A DNA stretch of 64,000 nt from Gemmataceae bacterium (GCA_901538445.1 LR594584.1:4247006-4311005), one strand, 5' to 3'; positions 1-8,360 are shown, numbered from the stretch's first letter. The notes: generated by a model not told the origin, from the letters alone. Program-made: numbers and translations.

Positions 1-454
1 GAATGATCTGCTCTTCGGCGTCGGCTGTCGTCTTCACGCGGTTCTTGATGTCGAGGCGGTTGAGTTCGCGGACGGTGCAACCCTCGTGCAGCATCGGCTT
101 CGTGTACGTCGGCGTGCGGCGGTCCGGCAGCAGGAAGACGTGGCTCTGGTCCACCGCGGGGAGTTGCCGCAGCGCTTGCTGAAGTTCGTACCCCTCGCCG
201 TCGTCGCCGATGAACGCGATCGGCACGATGCGGCCGACGCCGAGCGCCGCGAGGTTGTTCACCACGGTGCCGACCGCCCCGGGGTACGCCCGCACCCCCG
301 TCACCTGGTACGCCGTCAGCCCGGTCTCGACCGACGGCTCGTTGCGGGCCGCGTCGATGTCGAGGTAGCGGTCGAGGAACAGGTCGCCGAGCACCCCGAC
401 GGTGCGATGGGGGACCGTGGAGAGGACGCGCTCGACGAGGTCGTTGGTGAGCAT
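1..454 (-). CDS. PfkB/ribokinase-family sugar kinase (N-terminal part)
   Basis: The gene runs off the left edge, so only the first 151 codons are visible. It starts at an ATG at 454. The translation has the opening of the PfkB fold: a first strand ending GDLFLDRY (residues 23-30), then GAVGTVVNNLAALG (59-72), which matches the GGAANVAxNLAxLG substrate-site motif of the family, and FIGDDGEG (81-88). The GDxxLDRY motif is most like heptose-7-phosphate kinases of the RfaE1/HldE type, but the substrate cannot be told from this fragment. It would phosphorylate a sugar in the cytoplasm. The catalytic base (GAGD motif) lies beyond the window. No clear Shine-Dalgarno is seen; a large inverted repeat (461-556) sits just upstream. 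Confidence 0.8.
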   Translation of the reverse strand, partial: MLTNDLVERVLSTVPHRTVGVLGDLFLDRYLDIDAARNEPSVETGLTAYQVTGVRAYPGAVGTVVNNLAALGVGRIVPIAFIGDDGEGYELQQALRQLPAVDQSHVFLLPDRRTPTYTKPMLHEGCTVRELNRLDIKNRVKTTADAEEQII

Positions 455-460
455 GGAGAA

Positions 461-556
461 AGTGCGAGTGACTAGTGTGAGTGCGAGTGAAGAACCAAGA
501 CCCCGGCACGTTGGGATCTCGGGTCTTCACTCACACTCACACTAGCCACTCTCACT
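461..556. repeat. Imperfect 36-bp inverted repeat built from GTGAGTG-type words
   Basis: The left arm 461-496 and right arm 521-556 are reverse complements with four mismatches over 36 bases, separated by 24 bases. The arms are made of stuttering GTGAGTG words. The repeat fills the spacer between the stop of the BBP7 gene (594) and the start of the sugar kinase gene (454), both on the minus strand, so it may act as a terminator or processing signal for the barrel gene. Confidence 0.7.
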
Positions 557-593
557 CGATCCAGCCACTCGCCCCGGACCAACCCGCCTCAAC

Positions 594-1913
594 TCAGTAC
601 TGGAACTGCGCCCCGAAAGTGAGCCCCTGCACGACGAAGCTGTTCGCGTTCCAGGCGAACGTCGGGACCGGGCTCGGGGTGCTCGGCGCGCCGCCGTTGG
701 TGAACCGGATCGTGCTCGGGTCGATGAGCGGGTTCACGAAGCTCCCGGCCCGCACCACGCTGCTCAGGTAGATCAGCGAGTACCCGAACGAGACCTGGAA
801 GTTGCTCGTGAAGTTGTACGTCAGCTTCAGGTCGATGTCCTGCATGTACGCAAACTTGCTCCGGGAGAACCCGCCGAGGTTCTGGCTCCGGGCCAGCAGG
901 CCGCCGGCCTCGGTCGTCACCACGCCGCTCTGGGTAATCGTGTTCGAGCCGAAGATGTCCACCCGCTGGTTCACCCCGCCGATGCCCGACTTGCTGGTAA
1001 ACTGGAACCCGAAGCCCGGCTCGGTGCCGCCGTAGATGATGTTGAACCCGATCTGGCCGCCGTAGAACGAGTTGTGCGTGCGGAACAGGTCGGTGATGGC
1101 GACCGAGTCCCCGGTCGGGAACTGCGAGAACGTCGACACGCCCACGCTCTCCCGCAGGTCGATGTACCGGAACCCCGCAAGGAGGTTCGTCTGGTCCGCG
1201 ACGAACGTGTACCACGCGCGGCGGGCGTTCACGTCGAACCCGTACAGCTGGCTCGTGACGGTGGACTCGACGGCCCCGTTGTACTGGTTGGGCACCGAGA
1301 TGTTCACGGTCGCCGGGGTGCCGCCGGCGGAGGCGTCGAGGAACGGGCGGCCGAGGAACACCGGGGTGCCGTCGTTGGCCAGTTGGGTGTCGAGGTTCTG
1401 CTGCTGGAGCAGGAACCCGGAGAAGTCGACCCCGAACCTGTCGAAGTTCACCCCGGCGTTGACGCGGACGCCGCTCACCCCGTTGTACCCGACCCGCGGG
1501 TCGGACGGGAAGTTCGTCGCGGGGAAGGCGTTCGGGGTGTTCACCAGGGCCGACGGGATCGTCTGCACCAGTGTCGGCACCTGCATCGAGTTGTACCAGA
1601 ACAGCGTGTAGTCCGCCCCGATCCAGAACCGCGGCCCGCACATCGGGAACGGGTGGCCCGCCGGGGCCAGGCCGCCGTCGCCGGTCAGGCCGGTGAACGT
1701 CGCCTCGGACAGCGTCGGGGCGACCGCGGCCGGGGCACCCGACTCGATCAGGAGCGGGGCGGCCGGCGCGGGTGCGGCCGGGACCGGCGCGGCCTTCTCG
1801 ACCACCGCGGCCTTCGGGGCCGGGACCGGGGGGAGCGCCGCGGGCGGCCCCTGGGCCGCTGCCTGCGCCGCCGTCAACAGGCCGAGCGAACACGACAAAA
1901 GTGAAGCGCGCAT
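594..1913 (-). CDS. BBP7-type outer-membrane beta-barrel protein
   Basis: A 439-residue exported protein. Residues 1-21 are a Sec signal peptide ending AQAAAQ. A linker rich in Ala, Pro and Val follows to about residue 60. The barrel opens with CGPRFWIGADYTLFWY (residues 92-107), the aromatic first strand typical of the planctomycete BBP7 family, and ends in an aromatic residue (FGAQFQY), as outer-membrane barrels do. Alternating hydrophobic strands and long Gly/Asn/Thr loops fill the body. It probably sits in the outer membrane; what passes through it is unknown. It is transcribed alone, with an inverted repeat after the stop. Confidence 0.8.
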   Translation of the reverse strand: MRASLLSCSLGLLTAAQAAAQGPPAALPPVPAPKAAVVEKAAPVPAAPAPAAPLLIESGAPAAVAPTLSEATFTGLTGDGGLAPAGHPFPMCGPRFWIGADYTLFWYNSMQVPTLVQTIPSALVNTPNAFPATNFPSDPRVGYNGVSGVRVNAGVNFDRFGVDFSGFLLQQQNLDTQLANDGTPVFLGRPFLDASAGGTPATVNISVPNQYNGAVESTVTSQLYGFDVNARRAWYTFVADQTNLLAGFRYIDLRESVGVSTFSQFPTGDSVAITDLFRTHNSFYGGQIGFNIIYGGTEPGFGFQFTSKSGIGGVNQRVDIFGSNTITQSGVVTTEAGGLLARSQNLGGFSRSKFAYMQDIDLKLTYNFTSNFQVSFGYSLIYLSSVVRAGSFVNPLIDPSTIRFTNGGAPSTPSPVPTFAWNANSFVVQGLTFGAQFQY

Positions 1914-2066
1914 GGCGAGGATACCCCGTTAGTGCGCCCGCGCGGTGCGGGCCGGAAAGACCAAACTTGCATGAGATATCGGACGGGGCACTCGGAGCGG
2001 TTCACCCAGAATCGCCGATTCGGGCAGTTATGGTGATTTGGCGAAGTGGAGCGGTCCGGGGTTTGG

Positions 2067-2149
2067 GTTCAAAGTGTAAAGTTCAATGTTCCAGGATCCC
2101 CACCGCGAGGCGGAAGGCACCCTGGAACCTTGAGCGTTAACCGTTGAAC
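2067..2149. repeat. Imperfect 33-bp inverted repeat between genes
   Basis: Arms 2067-2099 and 2116-2149 pair over about 27 of 33 positions. Both carry GTTCAA and GGTTCCAGG words. It lies just past the stop of the patatin-like gene (2161, minus strand), where a terminator would sit, and resembles in style the stuttering inverted repeats at 461-556 and 8361-8446. Confidence 0.6.
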
Positions 2150-2160
2150 TCGAACGGTGC

Positions 2161-3372
2161 CTACGGTTGGGTCGTGAACTGGAGCCCGGTGCGGGCCGGG
2201 GTCGCCTCGCCGGGGAGCGTGTCCGGCGGGGCGTGCCGCCACTCCGCCTTGCCCGACGTCTGCTGGTACCCGATCCAGTACAGCCGCTCCAGTTCGGCCG
2301 GGTCGAACGCGAACGAACTGGTGGAGCCGACGAAGTCGTTCGGCAGGGCCATCAGCCGGAACTCGCACCGGTTCACCGCGCACAGGGCGTACAGCTTCAC
2401 CAGGTCGGCCCGGAACAGGGCGTACAGCGAGTTCGACACGCCGCCGAACAGCAGGGTCGTGATCTTCGGCGCGTCCTTGAGCGGGTCGCGGTAGTACTTC
2501 CCGGCCGAGAGCACCCACGCGGTGGACCCGGGCGGGATGCCGGCGGGGGTGCGGACGAACGCCTGGAGCATGTTCCCGGCGTCGCAGTGCATCTCCTTGA
2601 ACCGCACGCCGTTCACCTCGGCGCACAGCTCGACCGGGCGCACGCCGCCCGGGGGCGAGCACGCGGCCAGCAGGATCTTGCGGATCAGGACCGGCGCGTC
2701 GGGCCGGCCCGACGCGGCGATCGAGGTGATGTCCCAGATCGTGGGCCGGTTCGACTGCACCTCGACGGTGCCCACGTACACGCGGCGGCCCTCGGCGTGC
2801 GCCGCCCGCATGTCGCACAGGAACTCGGGGGTGATCTCCCGTTCCAGCCGCTCCTCGAGCGGGGCGTTCGAGAACAACCCGGTCCGGTACCGGAGCGCCT
2901 TGAGCGGCTCGAGCTTGTACAGGTCGGACCGCTGGATGTTGGTGAAGTTCGCGGCCAGCCGCTTGTCGTACTTCGGCCCGAGGAACGCGAGCACGGCCGT
3001 GGCCGCGCCGCTGCTGATCCCGGTGGCGACGTCGAACACGGGCCGGTCGCCGGCCGCGGTCCACCCGTTGAGCACGCCCGCGGTGAACGCGCCGTACTTC
3101 CCGCCGCCGGACATCACGAGCATGTTGATGGGCCGCCCCGGGTACACGGGCGGGGGCTGCCCCGCGAGGACCGCGGACAGGCCGGTGACGGCGTCCGTGT
3201 CCCCGTCGCGGGACTGGGGCGACCCGTCGGCGTTGAGCCACACCTTGCCCACTAGGTGCGCGGGCGGCCCCTCGTAGGGCTTCGACCGGCACCCCACGAC
3301 GACCGCAAGGGCGAGGGCGACCGGTACGAGGTACGCGGCCAGCCGACCCCTCATCGGAGAGCAGCAAGTCAT
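2161..3372 (-). CDS. Patatin-like phospholipase lipoprotein
   Basis: 403 residues from the ATG at 3372; a second ATG at 3354 is possible. The N-terminus is a lipoprotein signal: MRGR, a hydrophobic run, then VVVGC with the lipidated Cys at residue 28. The patatin catalytic parts are visible: the oxyanion loop GGGKYG (89-94), the nucleophile elbow GISSG with Ser120, and a DAG triplet with Asp264 as the second half of the Ser-Asp dyad. The family are serine acyl hydrolases acting on phospholipids or other acyl lipids. Lipidation places the enzyme in the periplasm or at the outer membrane. A longer open frame extends upstream, but it does not look like coding sequence. Confidence 0.85.
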   Translation of the reverse strand: MTCCSPMRGRLAAYLVPVALALAVVVGCRSKPYEGPPAHLVGKVWLNADGSPQSRDGDTDAVTGLSAVLAGQPPPVYPGRPINMLVMSGGGKYGAFTAGVLNGWTAAGDRPVFDVATGISSGAATAVLAFLGPKYDKRLAANFTNIQRSDLYKLEPLKALRYRTGLFSNAPLEERLEREITPEFLCDMRAAHAEGRRVYVGTVEVQSNRPTIWDITSIAASGRPDAPVLIRKILLAACSPPGGVRPVELCAEVNGVRFKEMHCDAGNMLQAFVRTPAGIPPGSTAWVLSAGKYYRDPLKDAPKITTLLFGGVSNSLYALFRADLVKLYALCAVNRCEFRLMALPNDFVGSTSSFAFDPAELERLYWIGYQQTSGKAEWRHAPPDTLPGEATPARTGLQFTTQP

Positions 3373-3464
3373 GTCGTCCACCCGCGGGCCTGATGACGCG
3401 AAAGGCCGGTGAATACCGCGGGCCGCGCGCCGGGTCAAGGCTTTCGGGGGAGAATTGCGCGCGG

Positions 3465-4049
3465 TCACCGCTCGCCGGGCTGCACCCACTTCGTGGTCGG
3501 AGCCGGGGGCTCCCACGCGGTGAGCTTGGCGAGCAGGTTCGGGACCGTGTCGGTGACGAGCAGCAACTCGCGGTGCTTCGGTTTGAGGAGCCCCTCCGCG
3601 ACGACGTGGTCGAGCCACGCGAGCAAGGGGGTGAAGAACCCGCAGACGTTGAGCACCGCCACCGGCTTCCGGTGGATGCCGAGTTGCCCCCAGGTGAGGA
3701 TCTCGAACAGCTCGTCGCACGTCCCGTACCCGCCGGGGAGCGCGACGAACGCGTCGGACCGGTCGGCCATGAGCGCCTTGCGGGCGTGCATCGAGTCCAC
3801 GACGACGAGCTCGGTGCAGCCCTCCATCGCGACCTCCTTGTGGGAGAGCGCGTGCGGGATCACCCCGAGGACCGTGCCGCCGGCCTCCAGCGCCGCGGTC
3901 GCGACGACGCCCATGAGCCCGACCCGGCCGCCGCCGTACACGAGGCCGAGCTTACGCTCCGCGAGCGCCCGGCCGAGTTCCCGGGCGGCCGCCGCGAACG
4001 CCGGGTTGGTCCCCGGGGCCGAGCCGCAGAACACGCACACCTGCTTCAC
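3465..4049 (-). CDS. LOG-family (TIGR00730) nucleotide 5'-phosphoribohydrolase
   Basis: 194 residues from a GTG at 4049, preceded by a strong GGAGGAGG. The start overlaps the stop of the antiporter gene by 4 bases (GTGA), so the two are probably translationally coupled. The Rossmann-like fold begins KQVCVFCGSAPG. Family motifs are present: GGGRVGLMG (39-47), MHARK (87-91) and PGGYGTCDE (105-113), which form the active site of cytokinin riboside 5'-monophosphate phosphoribohydrolases and related bacterial nucleosidases. The family hydrolyses the N-glycosidic bond of nucleoside monophosphates; older annotations call it lysine decarboxylase, which is incorrect. The physiological substrate here is not known. 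Confidence 0.9.
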   Translation of the reverse strand: MKQVCVFCGSAPGTNPAFAAAARELGRALAERKLGLVYGGGRVGLMGVVATAALEAGGTVLGVIPHALSHKEVAMEGCTELVVVDSMHARKALMADRSDAFVALPGGYGTCDELFEILTWGQLGIHRKPVAVLNVCGFFTPLLAWLDHVVAEGLLKPKHRELLLVTDTVPNLLAKLTAWEPPAPTTKWVQPGER

Positions 4050-5302
4050 GGGTGAACCTCCTCCGCCTTCGGTTCGGTGCTCGCGGGCGGGCCGAGGAAC
4101 CCGCTGCGGGCGATCGGCCCCTCGATCTCGGTGCCGCGGCGGAGCCGCAGCAGCAGCGGGGTCGTGAGCATGGTCGTTACCAGCGCCATGAGCACGAGCA
4201 CCGCGTACAGGCTCCGGGGCACCACGCCGAGTTCGTACCCCAGGTTGATCGCGATCAGCGCCATGAGCCCGCGGGCGTTCATCATCGCCCCGATGATCCC
4301 GCCCTCGCGCCAGGTGAACCCGCTGAGCCGGGCCGCGAGCCCGCACCCGACGAACTTCCCGGCCACCGCGGCCGCGATCACCGCGGCGCAGATGAGCCAC
4401 ACCGCCCCGCCCGTGAGGTTCGTGATGTCGGTCCGCAGCCCGGTGTAGGTGAAGAACACCGGCACGAAGAACCCGGTCACCACGTCGTGCAGCTTCGCGG
4501 CCGCGGCCGTTCGCAGTTCCTCCTGGTCGGACAGCACCGCCCCGAGCAGGAACGCGCCGAACACGGCGAAGATGCCGATCAGGTTCGTGGCGACCGCGGC
4601 GAGGAACAGCGCGACGAACAGGACCGCGAGCGCGTTCGGGGCCAGCCGCCCGCCGTTCCGCGCCATCGACCGCGCGAAGTACCGCACCAGCAGCGGCCGC
4701 GCCACGACCACCATGCCGAGGACGAACGCGGCCGTGAGGCCGATCATCTTGAGGGTCGCGAGCGGGTCGAAGTCCGAGGTCACCACGGCGGCCACGGTCG
4801 CGAGCATGATCCACCCGATGGCGTCGTCCACGGCGGCCGCGGTGATCGTGATCGCCCCGAGCCGCGTGCGGGTGACGCCCAGTTCCATCATGATGCGGCC
4901 GAGCACCGGCATCGCGGTGATCGACAGCGCCACCCCCAGGAACAGCGTCAGCCCGAGCTTCGAGACCGGCCCCGCGACCGGGTGCGGCTCCAGGTGCGGG
5001 TGGATCTGCGGCGCGAGCACCGCTCCGAGGGCGAACGGCACCGAGATCCCCGCGAGCGAGATCAGGATCGCCGCGCGGCCGTGCCGGCGGACGTGCCCGC
5101 CCTCGAACTCCAGGCCCACGAGGAACAGCAGGAAGATGAGGCCGAGCTGCGCGATGACGGTGAAGATCTTCGGGATCAGCGCGTCGCCGATCGGCCGCTC
5201 GATGGGCAGTTCCGGCCGGAACACCCACGCGGACACGTCCGGCGCGACCCAGCCGAGCAGCGACGGCCCGAGGAGCAACCCCGCGACGATCTCGCCGACC
5301 AC
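4046..5302 (-). CDS. Kef/CPA2-type cation:proton antiporter
   Basis: The first canonical start in frame is a GTG at 5302, giving 418 residues with about 11 membrane helices. Helix features match the CPA2 family: GEIVAGLLLGPSLLG at the N-terminus, FLLFLVGLEFEG, and a helix with DDAIGW whose paired acidic residues are typical of ion-binding sites. However, the same frame continues upstream of 5302 and encodes another helix, ending GALARRLKQPSVV, that belongs to the family fold. The real N-terminus therefore probably lies near 5400-5470, where I see no ATG, GTG or TTG in frame. The protein would exchange K+ or Na+ for H+ across the inner membrane. No C-terminal TrkA-N domain is present. It overlaps the LOG gene. 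Confidence 0.85.
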   Translation of the reverse strand: MVGEIVAGLLLGPSLLGWVAPDVSAWVFRPELPIERPIGDALIPKIFTVIAQLGLIFLLFLVGLEFEGGHVRRHGRAAILISLAGISVPFALGAVLAPQIHPHLEPHPVAGPVSKLGLTLFLGVALSITAMPVLGRIMMELGVTRTRLGAITITAAAVDDAIGWIMLATVAAVVTSDFDPLATLKMIGLTAAFVLGMVVVARPLLVRYFARSMARNGGRLAPNALAVLFVALFLAAVATNLIGIFAVFGAFLLGAVLSDQEELRTAAAAKLHDVVTGFFVPVFFTYTGLRTDITNLTGGAVWLICAAVIAAAVAGKFVGCGLAARLSGFTWREGGIIGAMMNARGLMALIAINLGYELGVVPRSLYAVLVLMALVTTMLTTPLLLRLRRGTEIEGPIARSGFLGPPASTEPKAEEVHP

Positions 5303-5535
5303 GCTCGGCTGCTTGAGCCGCCGGGCGAGCGCGCCGAACGTCCCCGCCGCAGCGATGATGACGATGAGCTGGACGAGGACCGGGAGGAGCAGCGCCTCGG
5401 TGTCGAGCCGGGCCAGGTGCCGGCCGGCGGTCGCGACGGCTTCGCTGACGGGCAGGGGCGGGTCTTCGATGGCGGGGCTCCGGAGGGGCGTGGGCGGGGC
5501 GCGCTCGTGCCCGCCCCACCAGAGTACCGGCGCGG

Positions 5536-6318
5536 TCAGTTCGCCTTACCCTCGACTATGGAGGCCTTCGTCGCGCCGACGATCTTCATCAACTCGTCGA
5601 TGTCGGCCTGGGCGACCTTGTTCTTCTTGAGCGTGTCGGTCATCAGCGCCGCGAAGGCGTCGAACTCCTCGGCGGTGATCTTCATGCCCGCGTGGGCGCT
5701 CTTCATGTCCTTGCCGCTGTACTTGAGCGGCCCGCCGGTCACCTCGCTGACCATCTCGAGGAGCATCTTCTTCAGGTGCGCCGTCCCCTTCGCGTCGAGC
5801 TTGTACTTCCCGTCGCGGAGCAGGTTCACCTTCGGGTCCTCGATCGCCACCACGAGCAGGTCGTTGATGACCTTCGTCACCCCGGTCTCTCCGCCGAGGC
5901 GGTCCCACAGGGTCGTCGTCTTCTTGGGCTCGACCTTCGGGTCGGTCTTCGGCTCGGATTTCGGGTTCGGGGCGATCTCGTTCTGAATCTCGTCGAGCGC
6001 GTCGCGGAGCACGAACGCGCCCTCGGCCGCCTTCATCCCCTTGGCCTTGTCGAGCTTGTCCTTGACCGACGCGACCAGCTTGGGCCGGTGGTCGAGGAGC
6101 GGGACGACGGCCAGGAGCGTGCCCTGGTACAGGCGGTAGCACTCGTCGTGCTTCTTGTCGTTGAAGACGTCGGTTCCCAGAAGGGCCGCCTCGTAGACGA
6201 TCCGCACGACGCGGCGGTCGAGTTCGGTCCGGTCGAGGGGCCGCGGCCCCTCGGCCGCGCGGACCGTCGCGCCGCACGCCAGGACCAGCACGACCGCCGA
6301 GAGCAACCGCGTTCTCAT
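5536..6318 (-). CDS. Exported group 1 truncated hemoglobin-like protein
   Basis: 260 residues with a Sec signal peptide (1-21). A helical N-terminal part (about 25-115) and a Lys/Pro linker lead to a truncated globin fold at about 137-255, starting LWDRLGGETGV, the usual opening of group 1 truncated hemoglobins. SAHAGMKIT contains the expected proximal heme ligand His209. The helix-B Tyr that usually stabilises bound ligand is replaced by Leu/Val (NDLLVV). The signal peptide puts it outside the cytoplasm, which is unusual for this globin class. Possible roles are heme or gas binding in the periplasm; oxygen or NO chemistry cannot be assigned. It is divergent from the protease gene at 6633. 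Confidence 0.8.
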   Translation of the reverse strand: MRTRLLSAVVLVLACGATVRAAEGPRPLDRTELDRRVVRIVYEAALLGTDVFNDKKHDECYRLYQGTLLAVVPLLDHRPKLVASVKDKLDKAKGMKAAEGAFVLRDALDEIQNEIAPNPKSEPKTDPKVEPKKTTTLWDRLGGETGVTKVINDLLVVAIEDPKVNLLRDGKYKLDAKGTAHLKKMLLEMVSEVTGGPLKYSGKDMKSAHAGMKITAEEFDAFAALMTDTLKKNKVAQADIDELMKIVGATKASIVEGKAN

Positions 6319-6373
6319 GACCGCCTCCGGGGTGGACGTTGCCCAATCGGGTTCAGTGTACTGTTATCGGCCC

Positions 6374-6542
6374 GGCGGCGCAACGCCGCCAGGCCATTCC
6401 GCCGCGGTTCTTGCGGGCTGAAAGCCTGCGACAACCTGAGCCCGGGGCACCGCCCCGGGTCGGAGGCTCGTGCGGTGCTCGTCGTCGCCCCCGCACCCAG
6501 GCCGTTGGCCTGGGCTGAGATGGTCCGACCCCGTCGGGGTCG
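6374..6542. repeat. Array of five micro-hairpins
   Basis: The 314-base divergent spacer 6319-6632 has no gene but holds five successive perfect or near-perfect hairpins: 6374-6390, 6413-6429, 6441-6459, 6496-6514 and 6526-6542. Each has a stem of 7-8 bp and a loop of exactly 3 bases, while the stem sequences differ. Both flanking genes start here, so the array lies in promoter or 5' UTR DNA rather than being a plain terminator. Confidence 0.75.
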
Positions 6543-6632
6543 AATCCGGTGACCTCCCGATCGTCACCATCTCGGTTGTTGAACCCCAGGTGGCCGCTCG
6601 CGTATCGTAAGTGCTGAGGGAGGAGCGACGCC

Positions 6633-7886
6633 ATGACCCGCGACCGCGCGTACTACGACGAGGACGACCGCCCCCGCCGCGACCGGCCCCGCCCCGGCGG
6701 CCCCGGGGCCGCCGGGTGGCTGTTCAGCGCCGCGCTCGGCGTCGCCCTGGCCGCCGGCGTGTTCCTGGCCCGCGACTACGTCCGCCTGCGGAACGCGCCG
6801 CCCCCGACCGACCCGAGCGCGCAACTGCGGCAGGCCACCGAGCGGCCGCCGCTGGACTCGGAGGAGCGCGAGGCCGTCGAGCTGTTCAAGAAGCTCAAGC
6901 CGAGCGTCGTGAACGTGGACGTGGTGCAGCGGCAGCGGGTCGGGTGGCAGGACCAGGTGGCCGAGCGGCAGACCGGGGCCGGGTCCGGGTTCGTGTGGGA
7001 CGACGACGGCCGCATCGTCACCAACTACCACGTCGTCGCCGAACTCGCCCGGATCCCGAACACGGTCGTCCGCGTCACCCTCGCGGACCGCACCGCGTGG
7101 GACGCCGTGGTCGTCGGGGCGAGCCCCGAGTACGACCTCGCGGTGCTCCAGTTCGCGGCCCACGACCGCCCGGCTGCCGGCCGCGTCCGCAAGATCGAAC
7201 TCGGCACGTCGGGCGACCTGGAGGTCGGCCAGAAGGTGTACGCCATCGGCAACCCGCTCGGGCTGAGCCTGACCATGACGAAGGGGATCATCTCGGCCCT
7301 CGACCGGCCCATCAAGTCGCCGGCCAACACGACCATTCCCGGCGCGGTCCAGACCGACGCCGCGATCAACCCCGGCAACTCCGGCGGCCCGCTGCTCGAC
7401 AAGGCCGGCCGGCTCATCGGCGTAAACACCGCCATCGCCACGACGAGCGGCAGCAGCGGCAACATCGGCATCGGGTTCGCCATCCCGTCGGACCTCGTGA
7501 ACGCGGTCGTCACGCAGATCGTCCAGCACGGCCGCGTGCTCCAGCCGGACCTCGGGATCGAACTCGTCGAGCAGCAGAAGGTGCGGCGGGCGCGGTTCGA
7601 CCACGGGGTCATGGTCGAGCGCGTGACGCCCAACGGCCCGGCGGCCAAGGCCGGGCTCCGCGGGCTCGCGGTCACCGCCCGCCGCGTTGAGCAGTTCGGC
7701 GACCTCATCACCGGCGTCAACGGCGAGGACATTGACGGCGTCGAGGACTACGAGCGGGTGGTGCGGTCGCTGAAGCCGGGCGAACCGGTGCGGGTGAAGT
7801 TCCGCCGCATCGACCTGCCGGAGAACGGCCGGGGTGTGCCCCGCGAGACCGAGAAGGAAGCGACACTCACCGTGGGCTCGTCGTAA
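6633..7886 (+). CDS. HtrA/DegP-like serine protease with PDZ domain
   Basis: 417 residues. A short charged cytoplasmic N-terminus is followed by one membrane helix (about 29-46), so the protease domain faces the periplasm as a membrane-anchored enzyme. The trypsin-like triad is complete: His133 in TNYHVV, Asp168 in EYDLAVL and Ser250 in NPGNSGGPL. A single PDZ domain follows (about 310-400), with GLRGL and GDLITGVNGEDI. One PDZ and an N-terminal anchor resemble DegS-type or short HtrA proteases, which degrade or cut misfolded or regulatory periplasmic proteins. ATG 6633 is preceded by GAGGGAGGAG. It is not in an operon. Confidence 0.9.
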   Translation: MTRDRAYYDEDDRPRRDRPRPGGPGAAGWLFSAALGVALAAGVFLARDYVRLRNAPPPTDPSAQLRQATERPPLDSEEREAVELFKKLKPSVVNVDVVQRQRVGWQDQVAERQTGAGSGFVWDDDGRIVTNYHVVAELARIPNTVVRVTLADRTAWDAVVVGASPEYDLAVLQFAAHDRPAAGRVRKIELGTSGDLEVGQKVYAIGNPLGLSLTMTKGIISALDRPIKSPANTTIPGAVQTDAAINPGNSGGPLLDKAGRLIGVNTAIATTSGSSGNIGIGFAIPSDLVNAVVTQIVQHGRVLQPDLGIELVEQQKVRRARFDHGVMVERVTPNGPAAKAGLRGLAVTARRVEQFGDLITGVNGEDIDGVEDYERVVRSLKPGEPVRVKFRRIDLPENGRGVPRETEKEATLTVGSS

Positions 7887-8002
7887 ACCGCCCCAAACCG
7901 CCCAGACCTCCCAAGCAACGCTCCGCGAGCCCCGAAGCTGCCGATCCCGCGGGCATTTTGCCCCGTGGGTGCGCACAACCCGTGTGAATTCTGCGCAGCC
8001 GC

Positions 8003-8030
8003 TTGCCGATCCTTCTGCGGTCGCTATATT
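8003..8030 (+). promoter_or_regulatory. Candidate sigma-70-type promoter
   Basis: TTGCCG at 8003-8008 and TATATT at 8025-8030 are separated by 16 bases. The TATATT stands out in GC-rich DNA and lies 80 bases ahead of the 58-aa gene at 8111. Identified by eye only. Confidence 0.4.
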
Positions 8031-8110
8031 TGGAGCGCTGCCGGACGGTCGGCAGAATCTCTCCCCGTTCGCGATTCCACGCGGGCGGGCCGCCTCGGAA
8101 GGGTCGAGTC

Positions 8111-8287
8111 ATGGTCAGCAGTGTCATGCGCACCGACGTGGACTTCATCGAAGAGCTGCGGCTCCGCCGTTGGGCGCGGGAGAATTATGTCCCCGCGGAT
8201 GAGCGCGAGGCCGCCTGGCATCCGATCATCCTGGAGGAGATGCGCCGCAAGGACGGGGAAGTGAGCGAGGCCGTGCTCGTCGGCTGA
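8111..8287 (+). CDS. Small conserved-looking protein of unknown function (58 aa)
   Basis: A 58-residue charged protein starting MVSSVMRTDVDFIEELR. The ATG at 8111 has GGAAGGG about 8 bases upstream, a promoter-like TATATT lies at 8025, and a strong hairpin with T-rich tail follows the stop, so it looks like a complete independent gene. The protein is mostly helical in character, with Arg/Trp (LRRWARENYVP) and acidic patches; no signal peptide, membrane segment or metal motif is seen. The function is unknown. The codon usage matches the neighbours. Confidence 0.6.
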   Translation: MVSSVMRTDVDFIEELRLRRWARENYVPADEREAAWHPIILEEMRRKDGEVSEAVLVG

Positions 8288-8326
8288 CGCCGACCCGGTC
8301 CGCCGTCCTGCTGATCCGACAATCGC

Positions 8327-8359
8327 GGGCGTGTCCGGAGGGGCACGCCCTTCTTCGTT
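8327..8359 (+). terminator. Rho-independent terminator
   Basis: A 7-bp stem GGGCGTG (8327-8333) pairs with CACGCCC (8344-8350), followed by TTCTTCGTT. It lies 40 bases after the stop of the 58-aa gene. Confidence 0.7.
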
Positions 8360-8360
8360 A

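Noticed and set aside
3373-3720. N-terminal extension of the patatin-like gene
   Set aside because: It reads as low-complexity Arg/His/Pro sequence overlapping the LOG gene; a good lipoprotein signal starts at 3372.
3465-4049. Lysine decarboxylase
   Set aside because: PGGxGTxxE and MHxRK are the LOG-family phosphoribohydrolase motifs; the decarboxylase name is a legacy error.
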